The notes under the pieces: generated by a model | What the model was told of the DNA's origin: nothing | What the model saw: the letters and a program-made list of their open reading frames with translations, nothing else | The model's database searches: none | Program-made: the position numbers and the translations under genes | Shown: positions 32,194-44,209 of the stretch, in pieces | Position numbering within the stretch: position 1 is the first letter of the stretch | How the letters are laid out: every line of letters begins with the position of its first letter | Origin: Xanthostigma xanthostigma | Lineage: Eukaryota > Arthropoda > Insecta > Raphidioptera > Raphidiidae | Assembly (NCBI GenBank): GCA_963575645.1 | Contig: OY754465.1 | Span: 47,084,401-47,148,400, forward strand | Length of the DNA stretch: 64,000 nt | Direction: 5' to 3'

Positions 32194-34150
32194 GCTCACA
32201 GTATAAACTGTTATTGTGGTACAGAAGTATATATGGGTGATACGAAAAATCGGTGATATGACAGTCACGTGGTCACAGAACTATAAAACTTGGAAACTGG
32301 CCTCATATACACGGCGTTACATGGGAGCCAGGCAAAATCAATGTATAAGAATACGTTAGAGATTTGTCGGCATTTAGCACAGAAAATAATCTCTAACGAG
32401 ATTCTTCGATGTATAGATGTTAAAACCTCTCTACTGTAAACAACAGTATGAGTTTGACTATACCCGAAAATAAAACGAGATACTCGGGTACGACTAGACC
32501 CCTAAAATTACTGTAATAGTCGGTGGTGTAAACAGGCTTTCGATTTCTATACAGCACGTAAACTGCTCTTTATGATTATATTATTTGTATTTATTCATAA
32601 TGTTGTTTTTCTGGACATTTATTATATTCATAAGATTGATAACTCAACGGAAACATTTGAATTTGTACTGTAAAAGTCACCGCTAATTACATATTTAAAG
32701 TTACTAACTTTTTAGTGTTCATGTTGCAATAAATTAAAGCTTGCTATGTATTCATAATGGTGCATTAAATAGTTTTCTCTTTTTTGTTTTTAGTTTTATA
32801 GTTTTGCATTTTGTGAATTTTTCACGCGACGAATATGTTAAATTCTCATTTGGCACTTTAAATTGATTAACGGAACTACATATAGGGTTATTTTCAGACT
32901 GGTAAATATAATTTTTGAACTTATGTAGATGTATTTTTCCGTTATAGGGTGTTCATTTTGTGTTAGTAAGTACTTCAAATGTTTAATTGTAAAAGTCAAC
33001 TGCCAACCTGTGAACTTTAAAATTCTGATAGAGAATTTTAAAAATTATCTTTTGGGATTGAATAAAAATATTTTTTAATAAAACGAGTTTTCAACTTCGA
33101 ATGCGAATAATATACTTTTATACAAAAAATAAAGTACAAATTAAAAAAAAACCACTAAATATTCGGATTGCTTTAGAATAAGCATAAGCATCGCTTTAAA
33201 ATAAAAAAAAAACTGGTAAAATTCGTTAAAATTGCCATTTGTCACTAAAAAATATAATTTCCCTTTCAGCAATAGTAATTCCTCAAAAAGCTATAATCCC
33301 TTGTGGTTAGCAACAAATAATGGTAAAGGGTGTTGTTTTGTTTTCTTTTTTCAATTAAAGATAATTTTTAATAATAGGTGAACTAAGAACCATATTCGTA
33401 GGTATCTAAATAAAAATAATAAAACACACCTGCTATTTAAAAAATAAATTGTGTTGTTTGCACGCTCAAAATTGTGATCTGTTGCGTAACCTTTGGTGAG
33501 AGTTAGTAGACCCCCCCATATTCCCATATTCCAAATGGAGACGGGGCTTACCATAATACGTCAAAATTATCACGTACATGCATTTTTTCGTAAAGTTATT
33601 TCATTATTTTTCCGAGTATTGCACGCTTCCATGACATTATCCTGGTGTAGTGCAACGGGTGCCTATTTAAAGAGTGTAGTCTACGCTTGCAATATATTAA
33701 AATGACTATGTGTGTTTAGTTTTAACAAAATTCAAAATGTTTTGTACATACCAAACATGCAAACAGTCTAAAATATAATTTATTAGCATGATATCTATAA
33801 ATTATGTAAGTTCTCTAAAAAAGTGCGTTAATTATAAAGTATACACAGACATTAATCTTCATAAATAACAAACACACGAACCCTTCGTATCGGATTTTAT
33901 GTGTTTGTTTTTTGTTCCTTCTTTTCATCACAGTTAGTTCCTTAGGACTATGTTCGAATTTTTACTCCAGGAAGTAAACTTAAAAATTTTAATTTAACAC
34001 AGGACAAATGTGAAAAAGTGTGTTTTCAGAAAACACATTTTGTTTCGTGAATAGATTTCTTATACGAACGTTTATTAAAAGCGCAAACTGTAAAGGATTA
34101 AGAAGTTCTGGAAAAATAATGAAAAATTAATGTTATGTAAAAACAATGAC
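32194..34150. other. No gene supported
   Basis: A short hairpin is present near 32,340-32,425 ('gttagagat' against 'atctctaac'). Two overlapping frames on opposite strands at 33,351-33,705 have no domain. Remainder AT-rich. Confidence 0.4.
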
Positions 34151-34154
34151 AATT

Positions 34155-34298
34155 TAATGATAGAGTATTTGGAAAGAATTCCGTGGCCTAAGGATCGAAA
34201 ATGAAGCAATACTGAAATTTTTTTTAAACTTTCATTTAATACTAACGTTTCAATACGTTTTGTATCATCTTCAGAGTTTTCCAAATACTCTATTATTA
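34155..34298. mobile_element. Penelope-like element remnant with hammerhead-like motif
   Basis: Inverted ends 'aatgatagagtatttgga' (34,156-34,173) and 'tccaaatactctattatt' (34,280-34,297). On the minus strand, 34,246-34,274 reads CTGAAGATGA, a spacer and GAAACG, the same arrangement as at 17,067-17,096 and 46,204-46,233 but from a different sequence family. This layout is characteristic of insect Penelope-like element ends. Confidence 0.5.
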
Positions 34299-34299
34299 A

Positions 34300-35750
34300 C
34301 TTCAATGGACCACAGTTACTCTATTTATTGAATAGAGTCAAATTCACCAAATGAAAATTTAATTTAGATACTCATGATTGCATACATATAAATTGTTACA
34401 GTGTATGTACCAAGAAGATTTTGGGTTTAAATAATTATTTTAATTACTTCTGACCAATTATAGTATCTTCTAGAATGATGTATCATTTTGAGCTCGACGT
34501 TTTGAGGAATATGGCGGTCGTTTTCAAAAATTTTTTGGTTTATCAAAATACAATAATAAAAAAATATAATTATAGAAAAATACAATAAAAAAAATTAGAA
34601 CAAATATTAATAAAAAATTTAATCAATTTTAAATAAACACAAATAAATTAAAGTCTGTAATGTTTAGGTTAGAATTTCATTTTATTTATCTATATTCGAT
34701 TTGTAAAACTAGTATAGCTTGCAAAATATCCTACATGGATCGAATTGATCGTGATATCGCAAGCAACTTCACGATAGAAAAGAAGGAGCTCGGAAAGCCG
34801 GACGAAAGTGGCTGCCTACATGGAGAGAAACGGCAACTTCACTCTTGTATTCTCTATTTTCTCTTTTAGATTATTTATTAACACTGGTTGGGTTGATTAC
34901 GTTATCTGGATTTTGGTTCCACAAATTAATCCATTATTTTACTGCTTTTAAGAACACTCTTAAAATTACATAGGCACTTACTGCTTTATGAACTCCCCTA
35001 ATCGATTTGTATATTTATTATTTTATTTATAATATTTAAAACCAATGAAAACTTGTATGCTCACGGGAATAGTTCAAAACTGTAAAGAAAAGTTATTTTA
35101 TCAACTCGTGCAGATACTTTTTTATTTTTGTAATGACATTTAATATGAGTTTGAGTCCCTAGAGTCAATTACCATGTGTACATAAATATAAGATAAATTC
35201 AATTATTTTTCTATACATTATTCATGTTTTAAAAACTCTTTAATGGAGGATATAAAATCCCCCGTGTCTTCAACGAATACACTTTTCGCATTTCACAAAA
35301 TAACATAAAATCTTTTTTACAAAAAAAAAAATGTCTCTTAGCATTTATTTGTTATAACACAGTAATAAGCTTTTATTTTGTATAAAAGGTTTTTATTATC
35401 AATAGTAATTCACATATAAAATATACTCAATACTTTTATCAATCTACACCTTAGAGGAAAGCATTTTTTGTGATACCCTTTTTAATATTCGACAGGGATT
35501 TGAAAAATATTAATTTGAAATTTAAAAAATTTAAGTCGCCTGCGTTATTTAAGAAGAGCTGGTACTTAGAGCACAAGAGGATATTTTTTTTGTTTAGTGT
35601 AGATTTTAATAGAAACAGATCAGGTACAATGATACGTTTAAAATAGTTTTCGTTCAATTTCCCAAAAAATTAACCTAAAATCGTATAAAATGTATCTGAA
35701 AAATTTCATATCAACGTTACGTACTAAAAAGATCTTGAAAAAGATCTACG
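34300..35750. other. No gene supported
   Basis: A 69-codon plus-strand frame (34,660-34,869) has a polar second half of fairly normal composition but no domain I recognise. A minus-strand frame at 35,451-35,657 is AT-biased. Confidence 0.4.
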
Positions 35751-35755
35751 TTTGC

Positions 35756-35856
35756 ATTTGGACAAGTGGAAAAAAATATGTTACGAGATATTTCATCTGT
35801 ACAAGTTAATCTGAACGTGAAACTATCTCGTCAAACATTTTTCCACTTGGCCAAAT
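35756..35856. repeat. Short inverted repeat
   Basis: Arms 35,756-35,795 and 35,818-35,856 ('atttggacaagtggaaaaa' against 'tttttccacttggccaaat') with a 22-base loop. Probably a small MITE remnant. Confidence 0.65.
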
Positions 35857-35921
35857 TTAATCGTATGATTTGCAACTAGAAGTTTCACTTCTGTAATGCG
35901 TTCTCGTAACACATTTTTAAT

Positions 35922-35992
35922 TTTTTGCAGGTTTACTGCAAATATTGTTTTTTTTATTTTCGCAGGTTTACTGTAAATATTGTTTTTTTAGC
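35922..35992. repeat. Tandem pair of about 35 bp
   Basis: 'gcaggtttactgcaaatatt' followed by a T-run recurs at once as 'gcaggtttactgtaaatatt' plus T-run. Confidence 0.65.
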
Positions 35993-36052
35993 TCAAGTAT
36001 TATTCTGATAAATTATTCGAAAATAATAAAAAAATAAAAAAAATTGTTGCGG

Positions 36053-36122
36053 GCATCTGACGGTAATCGAACCCGGGCCCGCCGCGTGGTATATAAACAT
36101 TCTACCACTGAGCTACCAAGGC
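36053..36122 (-). pseudogene. tRNA-Gly-derived pseudogene
   Basis: On the minus strand the D-arm TAGCTCAGTGGTAGAATG, anticodon-loop segment ACCACGCGG and T-region GGCCCGGGTTCGATTACCG line up with insect tRNA-Gly(GCC). The anticodon position reads ACC instead of GCC, the acceptor 5' end (GCCTTGG) no longer pairs well with the 3' end (AGATGC), and the T-stem is broken by CC-to-AC. An AT-rich tail follows on the minus strand, suggesting a SINE or retrocopy rather than a gene. Confidence 0.65.
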
Positions 36123-36412
36123 TTACAAACAATCATTGTTTATATAGGGTTACTAATGGTACAATTTCGTAACAAAATCCGTTACATATGGAAACGAGTT
36201 TACCCCCATTTTTAAACGCTTTATATTAGCTTGGGTTGTAACTAACTAACTATGTATGTATGTATGCATGTAACGGAATCTTTGAGCATAATTTTCACCA
36301 ATTTCCCGAAGTCTGATTAATTTGAAACTTTGCATACGTATCAAGGACCGATGACAATGCAATAATTTGATAACAGTTTCCCATTATCCTTATTAGGACC
36401 CCCAGGATTAAT

Positions 36413-36514
36413 AAATTCTTTTATAGATCCTCAAACTAAAAAGTGAAAAATAAATATAGTTTAAAATTCTTTTATAGATCCTCAAACTAAAAAGTGAAAA
36501 ATAAATATAGTTTA
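36413..36514. repeat. Tandem duplication, two units of 51 bp
   Basis: Units 36,413-36,463 and 36,464-36,514 are identical by eye, starting AAATTCTTTTATAGATCC. The end of the second unit overlaps the left end of the following MITE. Confidence 0.85.
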
Positions 36515-36720
36515 AAAAAAACTAAAAAACACGCTTTATATCGAACTAAAAAGTAAAAAATAATTTTTTTAAAATAAGCTTAAAAAGCGTGGGGCGCTTT
36601 GTTCCACATTTTCGTACATCGAGCGCCCAACGCTTTTTAAGCTTATTTTAAAAAAATTATTTTTTACTTTTTAGTTCGATATAAAGCGTGTTTTTTAGTT
36701 TTTTTTAAACTATATTTATT
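36500..36720. repeat. Palindromic MITE related to 5142-5346
   Basis: Arms 36,500-36,598 and 36,622-36,720 are nearly perfect complements. Shares 'actaaaaagtaaaaaataat' with the 5142 element, but the inner arm is different ('aagcgtggggcgct' against 'gagcgcccaacgctt'). Confidence 0.8.
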
Positions 36721-37095
36721 AAAGAAGTATTCACTTAAAAAAAATCACCAACAAAAGAAACAATAATGTAACCATTGACTAAAATCTATTTGTATAAATT
36801 GTGCATCGATTGAGTTTCATTTATGTACAAATTTTCTCGAATGTTACAATCCAAAAATTATTTTAATATCACTTTTAGACGGTTTTTAAAAAAATACGTA
36901 CAATATTGTACAAAAGAAAGTAGTGGATACTCCTCTGCTTTAGAGTTATAGTTCAAACTCTGACTGTACAAACGTCTGTTGGGCAATTATTATTATTGAA
37001 TTTCACAGATAATATCAGATCGATGGCGGGCAAATTCAATTTTTTTTAAAGTAAAACTTCTTTTGGCACGGTAGGGCGAAATTGATTCATGAGAT
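36721..37095. other. No gene supported
   Basis: AT-rich; no frame, RNA gene or repeat. Confidence 0.4.
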
Positions 37096-37097
37096 TG

Positions 37098-37172
37098 AAA
37101 ATATAACGAAAGAGTCGCAATGTTGACCTCGTAATCTAAAGTTCGTAGGTTCGTTCCCAACGATCGGTGCCA
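37098..37172 (+). other. tRNA-like sequence (SINE head)
   Basis: B-box-like GGTTCGTTCCC (37,148-37,158) within a T-arm of four of five pairs (37,145-37,161), preceded by 'gacctcgtaatct', resembling an anticodon arm, and followed by 'gatcggtgcc' and T-runs. The A-box is weak. Confidence 0.4.
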
Positions 37173-37609
37173 TTTTTTTCGGTTTTTTTTAGGAATACCA
37201 GTTTTACTTCTGTAGTGTATAGCGTAAAATACACAGTTGTATTATGGATATCTCGAGAATACCGGACACCACGACATGATGAAATTTTTCACACTTATCA
37301 CCCGTCTGCCCTGCAATTTTTTTTTGCACATCTGGGAGACTTTATATTGAAAATTTTTACTTTTTTTTGTAAAGTAGACTTTTGTACAGTCAGAATTGAT
37401 GTTAATAATAATAATAACAATAAACTATATTATTTAGGGTCATGAGTAGCCATAGCCGTTTCAACATTCCCCCTCTGATAAAAGATACATATAAAATAAT
37501 ATCCAAAACAATATGAACTAGAATAATATTTACATCTTAACATAAAAATAAAAACAGAAAAACTTGGGTTAATTATATTTATAATTTTTCAGCAGAATCT
37601 CTTTACATT

Positions 37610-37730
37610 TATTTAAAAATTATTTTTTTATTTTTGACGCATCTAATACTGCTTGGCAATTTATTCCATTGTTTTATTGTTTTGAACCCTCAACTAAAAA
37701 TGATGTTGATCTTAGAGCTGTATGGCAAGA
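37610..37730 (-). pseudogene. Probable LINE C-terminal fragment
   Basis: The minus strand gives QWNKLPSSIRCVKNKK starting near 37,675, the WN-x-LP motif of LINE C-termini, followed by a stop and lysine-rich remains in another frame. Short and decayed. Confidence 0.4.
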
Positions 37731-38690
37731 TGGAATAATTATGAAACTCATTGCTCATATACTCGTGAGTAGGTACTCAGGCTTTCTTTTATGTGGTTTA
37801 TTCACGGTTAGGTCTTGAAGATCACTTCGAGACCCTTATTACTGCATTTTTAGAAATTGTAATTTGATTTATATTTTATATCGTATCACACATAACGACT
37901 TCTAGGGTCTCATAGACCATTTCAAATGATAAGTTACTTTTCTACAGCGCTGTTAGTATATGTGGCTACAATTTCACGGCCGGTGGGTTTTCAATAGTCG
38001 TATGCAGATAATCAAACGGATCAAATGCACTTCCACTTACGCAAAGCATATCGATGGCCTAGCTATATGTGTTACAGTACAGCCACTATGACTGTATGAA
38101 TACTATATATGGAGTCTCACAGACCGTCTCGTATATATTATTGTAATTCGATACCTTTATGGGCCTTTTTATTATCATTGTTGCCACCAAATGGATTTTA
38201 CTCTTTACTAAAGTGGACTGTTTGCTAAAGTATCATGTATTTATTTCACAAGATATGTCTCCATATGTGTTTAAGTGGTTTTATTCGCTTCTCGTAAATG
38301 CAATAGATATTCGTGAATTGTGAACGCAGCGTTGCACATAAAATATCCGCCGTTTTTCTCTCGGTTTAAATGGTGTCGTTTTTAAAATAAAGTTCCAAAA
38401 CAATAAGAAAGAATCAGCTGTACGTGGTAACCATTCGGTGGAAGTTAAACTTTTTATTTAACAAAAGTTTATTTGTGAATACATACCATGTCCATTTACC
38501 TACATTTTTAGTGTATTTGCCACATGAATTATGATACATACACTAATGGCGTCGGTCGGATAGCGGGACCGAGGGATCGGACCAAAACTTCTCGGCGTTT
38601 CATAGCCTCGTGAACAATTTGGCACCGTTTTCGAAAATGTGCGAGTACCATAACTCTTAATATAGGTATTTAAACGGAATTCGGTCGACA
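37731..38690. other. No gene supported
   Basis: Minus-strand frame of 68 codons at 38,500-38,706 shows no domain. Otherwise AT-rich. Confidence 0.4.
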
Positions 38691-38694
38691 TGTT

Positions 38695-38955
38695 GGAATC
38701 CATCACTGCACGAAGTTTATTTAAAATAGGCTATTATAGAGGTTGTATTTAGAGGTTGAAAAAATTTTTGAACCAAAAAATGCTGAGCAAATTCTCAGAA
38801 TCGTTTTGAAATTGAAATTTGACTCTTTAGTAAAGATTAAAATGTGCTGATAAAATTTATATAACATCGGCCCAAGACCGGACTTACAACTCCTATGAAA
38901 ACACTAGTTTGCGGATATGAATTTAGTTACTGAAGGATGTATTTAATTTGGTTGA
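38695..38955 (-). repeat. Dispersed repeat R2, copy B
   Basis: Reverse complement matches 23,130-23,370 in order: a G/C 'ccggt' segment, 'taatctttactaaagagtc' and 'aaacgattctgagaattt'. Divergence is visible by eye. Confidence 0.65.
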
Positions 38956-39362
38956 GTTGAATTGGAAAAAAAAATTTAAGAGTTTATATTTTTTATTTTG
39001 ATAAAAAACAAACTCAAGTTCATATATCTAATAAAAAGCCACATTGTCTGTAATGGCACACACACTATATTGTCGGCAGTGTTTGAAACTGCGATCCGAG
39101 TTTTTTTTTTATTTAGGTAAGTAGAATTTTTTCTCAAACGGTGGGTAATATAATACTTATGAATTAATTCGTTTTGCTATGTTTAAGTGTATTTTCAGTT
39201 GCTGTGAATAATTATCTTTATTCTATATCTGTCTACTTCACTATATCGTAATTTTGTATTCTTCGAATCCTTTAAAGTATTTTCTCGTTGCACTAGCGTT
39301 TCTTGGAATACTATTTTAAAAGGCATTGTTCAATCAGGCAACAGTCAATCAGTGTAATATTT

Positions 39363-39720
39363 GAAGCAATTTGTACCTGTTTTTTCATATCATGCGAGAG
39401 CTATTTCTTACCTTATTGGTTATTGATTCACGCATAACTCTCATTCCTGTAACGCCAGATAGGAACCTTCACAAGAATGCGAGGTAAAAATTAGCTCTCG
39501 TATGATGTGAAAAAAAAAACAGTTACAAATTGCTTTAAATATTCGAATGATAATATGTCATTGTTGAAGTATAGAAACTCAATCGCCGCGAAAGTTGATA
39601 TTCGGGGTTCGTATCTTGACGGTGACAGTGTTTGAAAAATAAATTATTTCTTATATAGCAATGTAACAATGGGTGTTTTTTAACAATTGTAGCAAACAAT
39701 AGCTATATATACCGATAAAA
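39363..39720 (+). repeat. tRNA-like foldback family, copy 2
   Basis: A palindromic part has arms 39,363-39,413 and 39,480-39,536 ('catatcatgcgagagcta' against 'tagctctcgtatgatgtg'). It is followed by the tRNA-like sequence at 39,557-39,626 and a tail 'gcaatgtaacaatgggtgtt' that matches the tails at 6480-6510 and 6820-6840. Here the palindrome is the core and only one tRNA-like unit is present. Confidence 0.65.
39557..39626 (+). other. tRNA-like sequence, 70 bp
   Basis: 5' GTCATTG pairs with 3' CGGTGAC at all seven acceptor positions counting G-T. A GGGGTTCGTATC B-box-like segment lies at the expected place. It shares 'aatcgccgcgaaagt' with 6528-6600. The anticodon arm is not regular, so not a functional tRNA. 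Confidence 0.55.
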
Positions 39721-40679
39721 CACTTATCTTTCTCCTTGTCTTACAGAAATTAAATGATCCCGGTGAGCACTAATCCTATTGGTTGTTTAAAATTATAAAA
39801 TTTAACGACTCCATCTAACTGTCGACTGGTTGTTAAAAGACAACAGTTTAAATTGAAGAGACGTGACGGTATGATAAAGGGAGCAAAACATATTTTTTGC
39901 CATTTTCTTAACGATCCTGTAAGAGTTGAGGCATCTATCTTGTTATCGGTTAAACATCCAAGTCACCGGGGATACAAGACAAGGCAGTATCAGAGAACAA
40001 CCTCGTCATACAGAACTAACAGGCTAACAGACAGACGGACGTACTGACTGACTCTGTCGTTCACTTACAGACATGTCACTCATAACACACAACAGTTATA
40101 AAACGAACGATTCTTCGTGTCAAATTAAAGTCAATTTCTCTATATTATACTACAGGATGGAGTTTCTAAAATATTTTCGGCGCTTCATAAACATAGAGTA
40201 AGAAGAAGGTTTGTCTTTGCACTCGTTCATAAATTGGATTAAAGCCCGCTTTATAGATTTTTCATACATCTTTTTTCACTGCTTTGTTTTTTTCATAACC
40301 CTTAAAGTTGAAAATTTAGATATTCTATTCCATAGATCATGAAATTCAGTTAATGAACTCTTGGTTATCAGTTTTAGAGAACTAAAAAAATTGGAAGATG
40401 AATTGGCTGTCGATACAATGAGTTATTTACCTATAATTTATTATATTACTCCAAGAATATGAATTGCAATTTGGAAAAAATTGTTGGACAGTAAACATCC
40501 GACCGGCAGACGTTGAAGTTTTCTCTATCATATATATTAATATGCTAAGGTTAAAGATGTTTGCCTTCCTTTTTAGAAAAAACCTCACAATTTCTCCACA
40601 TAAATTATATATCATTTTACAGATAATTGCTTGCTCTACTGACATCGACAACTAAAAAATGTATTATTGCTTTTGTTTT
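39721..40679. other. No gene supported
   Basis: Short frames on both strands at 40,427-40,655 are mirror frames of one AT-rich segment; no domain. Confidence 0.4.
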
Positions 40680-40689
40680 TGTAAATTAA

Positions 40690-41000
40690 TTAAAATACAG
40701 CAACGCTGAACAACGTCTGCCATCTAAGGGCTTTAATTTTGAAACAACGTCAACGCTTCTATCTGTCATCTGACCTTCATATTGTAATACAACAGACACA
40801 ATACTGCATACTGCCATCTGACGGTTTTAATTTTGAAACAGCGAGCAACGCAGAACAACGTCACAGCAATGCTGCATGATGCCATCTGACGGCTTAGCTC
40901 AACGCTTTTGCTACTTGCGCCTCTATATGACAATTTTAGTAAAATATTTCTTCGATCTGTCATCTGAACTTCATATTGTAATACAACAAAAAGAAGAACA
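40690..41000. repeat. Imperfect direct repeats ('tgccatctgacgg')
   Basis: 'ctgccatct' with 'ttttaattttgaaacarcg' recurs near 40,718, 40,812 and 40,889, and 'atctgtcatctgac' with 'ttcatattgtaatacaac' recurs near 40,760 and 40,957. A decayed array or a repeat with internal duplications. Confidence 0.55.
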
Positions 41001-41074
41001 TTATAAGCAGTGTGCAAAATTAGAAACGAATTAAATACTTGCAATCATATTTAAAAAATAATTTTGTAAAGTGA

Positions 41075-41342
41075 TAATCCCACCAAAAACATTCTGTAAA
41101 AAACTAGTAAAGTGTCGATGGAGCTGCTTGTTTATCTCTAAAAAATAATGAAATCTAGACAAAGTCGTGCCAAGTCTAAGGTTCCTTACTGCGATTTCTT
41201 TATTATTATAGTTAATATAATAATAAAGAAAGGAACCTTAGACTTGGCACGACTTTGTCTAGATTTCATTACTTTTTAGAGATAAACAAGCAGCTCCATC
41301 GAGACTTGGCTAGTTTTTTACAGAATGTTTTTGGTGGGATTT
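41075..41342. repeat. Foldback / MITE F5
   Basis: Arms about 41,075-41,206 and 41,217-41,342 mirror each other, ends AATCCCACCAAAAACATTC and its complement. Left arm has about nine extra bases near the centre. Very few mismatches, so recent. Confidence 0.85.
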
Positions 41343-41489
41343 CACTTTTTTTGTAGAAACGTGGGCATTTTATTTTATTAGATTTTCTTATTTGACACAG
41401 TTTTTTTCTTTTTAGGTCGATCTCTAATAGTTTGGTTGGGCCCTTGTGTTTTCTAATCAGGGTCACCAGGTACTCCAGATCTTCGGTTA

Positions 41490-41880
41490 TCCTAGTTTTT
41501 ATAGTTTTCCCTTTATGTGGCCATTAAACCCTAACTCTGTACCAAATTTCAGCTCTCTGAATTTATGGGAAGTACTAGTTCTATTTTTTTGATCATGAGT
41601 GAGTGAGTGAGTAAGTGTCATAAATGCGAAACTTTGCTTTCGCTTAACTTCGGAACTAAATGACCTACAGACTTGAAATTTTGGATTTTAAGTATGTGAT
41701 TATAGCTTACTGGATGACGAAAATTTTGCGTTCTGGTCTTATCCAGAGGTTCTCAAATAGGGGCCTGAAAATGCAGCGAAATGGTTCCAGTAAAGGATGG
41801 TACGGCAGTTTGCTTCGCGCTCGACTTGGCGGGGGCACTGCCGTGCCCCCAAATCATTATACTTATTTAGTGAGAATAAT
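41490..41880 (+). repeat. Lepidopteran-type dispersed repeat
   Basis: 'ctaactctgtaccaaatttc', (GAGT)n-like run near 41,598, 'aatgcgaaactttgctttcg' and 'ctaaatgacctacagactt', then 'acggcagtttgcttcgcgct' and 'ggcgggggcactgccgtgcc'. Both blocks are common insect repeat text; the 100-codon frame here is not a gene. Confidence 0.55.
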
Positions 41881-42101
41881 TCGTACAGGTCACACTAGTA
41901 TTTCTTATTATCGAAACAAAAAGTTAAATCAAAATGATGAAACAGTGAATGAATTATTATAATATCTTTAAAAAAATGACAAAGTTATAGGTTCAAAGTT
42001 TATGACAAAAATGTTTGAATGGCGTGACGTTATTTGTCCTGTCCACTTCCAGCCATGTATCATCCATTGCTAAGAATACTCTCAAACGCTTTGTTCTAGA
42101 G

Positions 42102-42170
42102 CAGGGGTGGAAAACCTATGGCACGCGCGCCAAAGATTTTTTTGGCACTGCATTGATTGAGGTGCAAAAT
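42102..42170 (+). mobile_element. hAT-like left end
   Basis: CAGGGGTGGAAAACCTATGG followed by CACGCGCGCCAAAG resembles hAT left ends (CAGGGGTGGGCAAAC...). No matching right end found downstream, so extent unknown. Confidence 0.35.
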
Positions 42171-42399
42171 CGAAATAATTGAAAATATGCTAGATGCCGA
42201 AAACAGTTGACTATCTATCACCAAATAACAAATAGAAAAAGTTTCATGGCGTTCAATGTATTATCAAAACTATTATTTTTATCTTCAGCATAAAGTAGTG
42301 TTGATCCAATAGAATGTTACGATGAAGGAAGGTTTTGGTTGAGGATCATAAATAAATAAGCTTTACCAATGTTTCGCTAGGGCGCTCGGTCGCTCGGTC

Positions 42400-43790
42400 T
42401 CCTTAAAATTAATAGAAATTAATAGAAATAAACATGTTTTCACATTAAAGCAATATTTTTTTAGGGGATTTTTGGGGATATTTCAACTTGTGGTTTTAGG
42501 AAAAAAATTTTAGGAGTTGGCAACCTTGAAAGAAATTTCCCCAAAACTTACAGTAAACATTTTGATTTTTAAACAATTTTTTACAAAATGAAGATTGCCA
42601 TCTTAAAATCTCAGATTGTTTTTCACTGCATGCAACTAATATTGTTAATATTAATGAATCATTTGTGTATAACATAGAGAATGTTATGTAGAATTTGAAT
42701 CAGAATCAAATTTCCCGTCATCAAGGAGCAAACGGTAGCGAGTGATGCGGGCGGTGGTGGTGGCGGCGGCAAAGGGGGTAGGTGAAAGAGATATAGTTGG
42801 AATGATAGCTACTATGGGCTTTAATCAGGAGATAGGTATATTATGCCATACTATCCTATTCACATGTATTGCCTTGGGAACACACTGAACCACCTCAAAG
42901 AACTACACACACGTATTCATATAGAAGCTAAAGTGCTGATTGCATTTTAATGTTACAGGCGGGCATTCCATAATAATAATAAATCAACTTTATTAAAAAA
43001 AGTACATATTATACATTCTACATGTATAAATAGCGTAAGTCGACGCTTTGCATTATATTTTAGAGAAATTATTTCAGGGAATAATCAATGTTTTGCCTGT
43101 TAAATATTTTTCTTCATACCTCGATCGAAAGTGCATACTTTCCGCATCAATTGTAAGGTAGAAAGTCTATCATTTACTCCTTGGTGGGATTACACACACA
43201 CCAATGCGGGAAGTTCGTACGTTCGGGCGGTAGTAAGGCAAAAACAGCCAATCAACTGTTGTTTAAATGTCGTTTCCATAGCAACTCTATTACATTTTAG
43301 CTAATAGTCGTGAACAGCCATCATTCATGTTTTTACGTATAACCTCAAAGCTTCTTGCTTGGAATGTATCTGTGTTTTTATGTAGTTAATAAGTAATCAA
43401 TTAATTAATGTATTAAATAAGCCTGCTTACGACCGAGATATGAAGAAAAAAACAAAAACACTTAGGTAATTTATTCACTGCAAAATCGCAAAATATGTCT
43501 CTTTCGAAAAAATATTAAAACAAAATAATGTAGGTAGTCTCCATGATAATTTGGCTGCTACAGATTGACAGATCGCATAACTTTAGCAAATGTCGGCTCA
43601 GAGAAAAAGGAAAGTAATAAAATGTCGGATGCAAACTGGGTCTGTTCATTTCAAATTTTATTTTATTTATTCCTTATGATTGATAACATCAATTACAACT
43701 GAGTTTAATGTGTCATTTTTATTAATCTATGTTTTATCAATTACATAATTCAATGCTCAATGGTAACATTCATATAGATTTGTTTTCAGC
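42400..43790. other. No gene supported; possible LINE tail at 42,970
   Basis: A (TAA)n run followed by 'tcaactttattaaaaaaagt' near 42,972-43,010 looks like the reverse of a LINE 3' end. A GC-rich 'gtggtggtggcggcggc' occurs at 42,755. No gene. Confidence 0.4.
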
Positions 43791-43804
43791 GGTGTGGTTT
43801 AGAA

Positions 43805-44012
43805 CAGCGCTGGGCAATCTTTGAACTTCTAGGAGCTCTACAGGTAGCTCCCATTAGAGACTATAAGAGTGAATGAGAGAGGTACATAACAAAATTATAT
43901 TTGTCTCACTTGAGGTCGTAAATTTACCTGTGCGCAACGAACAATAGAGACTCTTGGAACAATATAGATTGGTGCTGGTCGCTCTTCAGAAGTGATAGGT
44001 TGCCCAACGCTG
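43805..44012. mobile_element. hAT-like MITE, 208 bp, with TSD
   Basis: Left end CAGCGCTGGGCAATCT and complement of right end CAGCGTTGGGCAACCT are TIRs with two mismatches. Flanking GTTTAGAA (43,797-43,804) and ATTTAGAA (44,013-44,020) are an 8-bp duplication with one mismatch. No coding capacity. Confidence 0.8.
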
Positions 44013-44209
44013 ATTTAGAATGTGATTAGTTATGAGTAGTGATGTGCCGGATATCCGTATCCGCGGATATCCGAGGGAGAAAAAAAATCCGTATCCGTTA
44101 GTTTTTGGCCGATCTTTTACCTACCTTATTAATTTTCAATTCATAGATGAAATTTTATATATATAGGTGATTAGGTAATAATGAAAACCTGTTAAATTCC
44201 ATTCAGATT

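Noticed and set aside
34660-34869. 69-codon frame with a polar, protein-like second half
   Set aside because: No homology recognised, no splice or conservation evidence; kept as unannotated.
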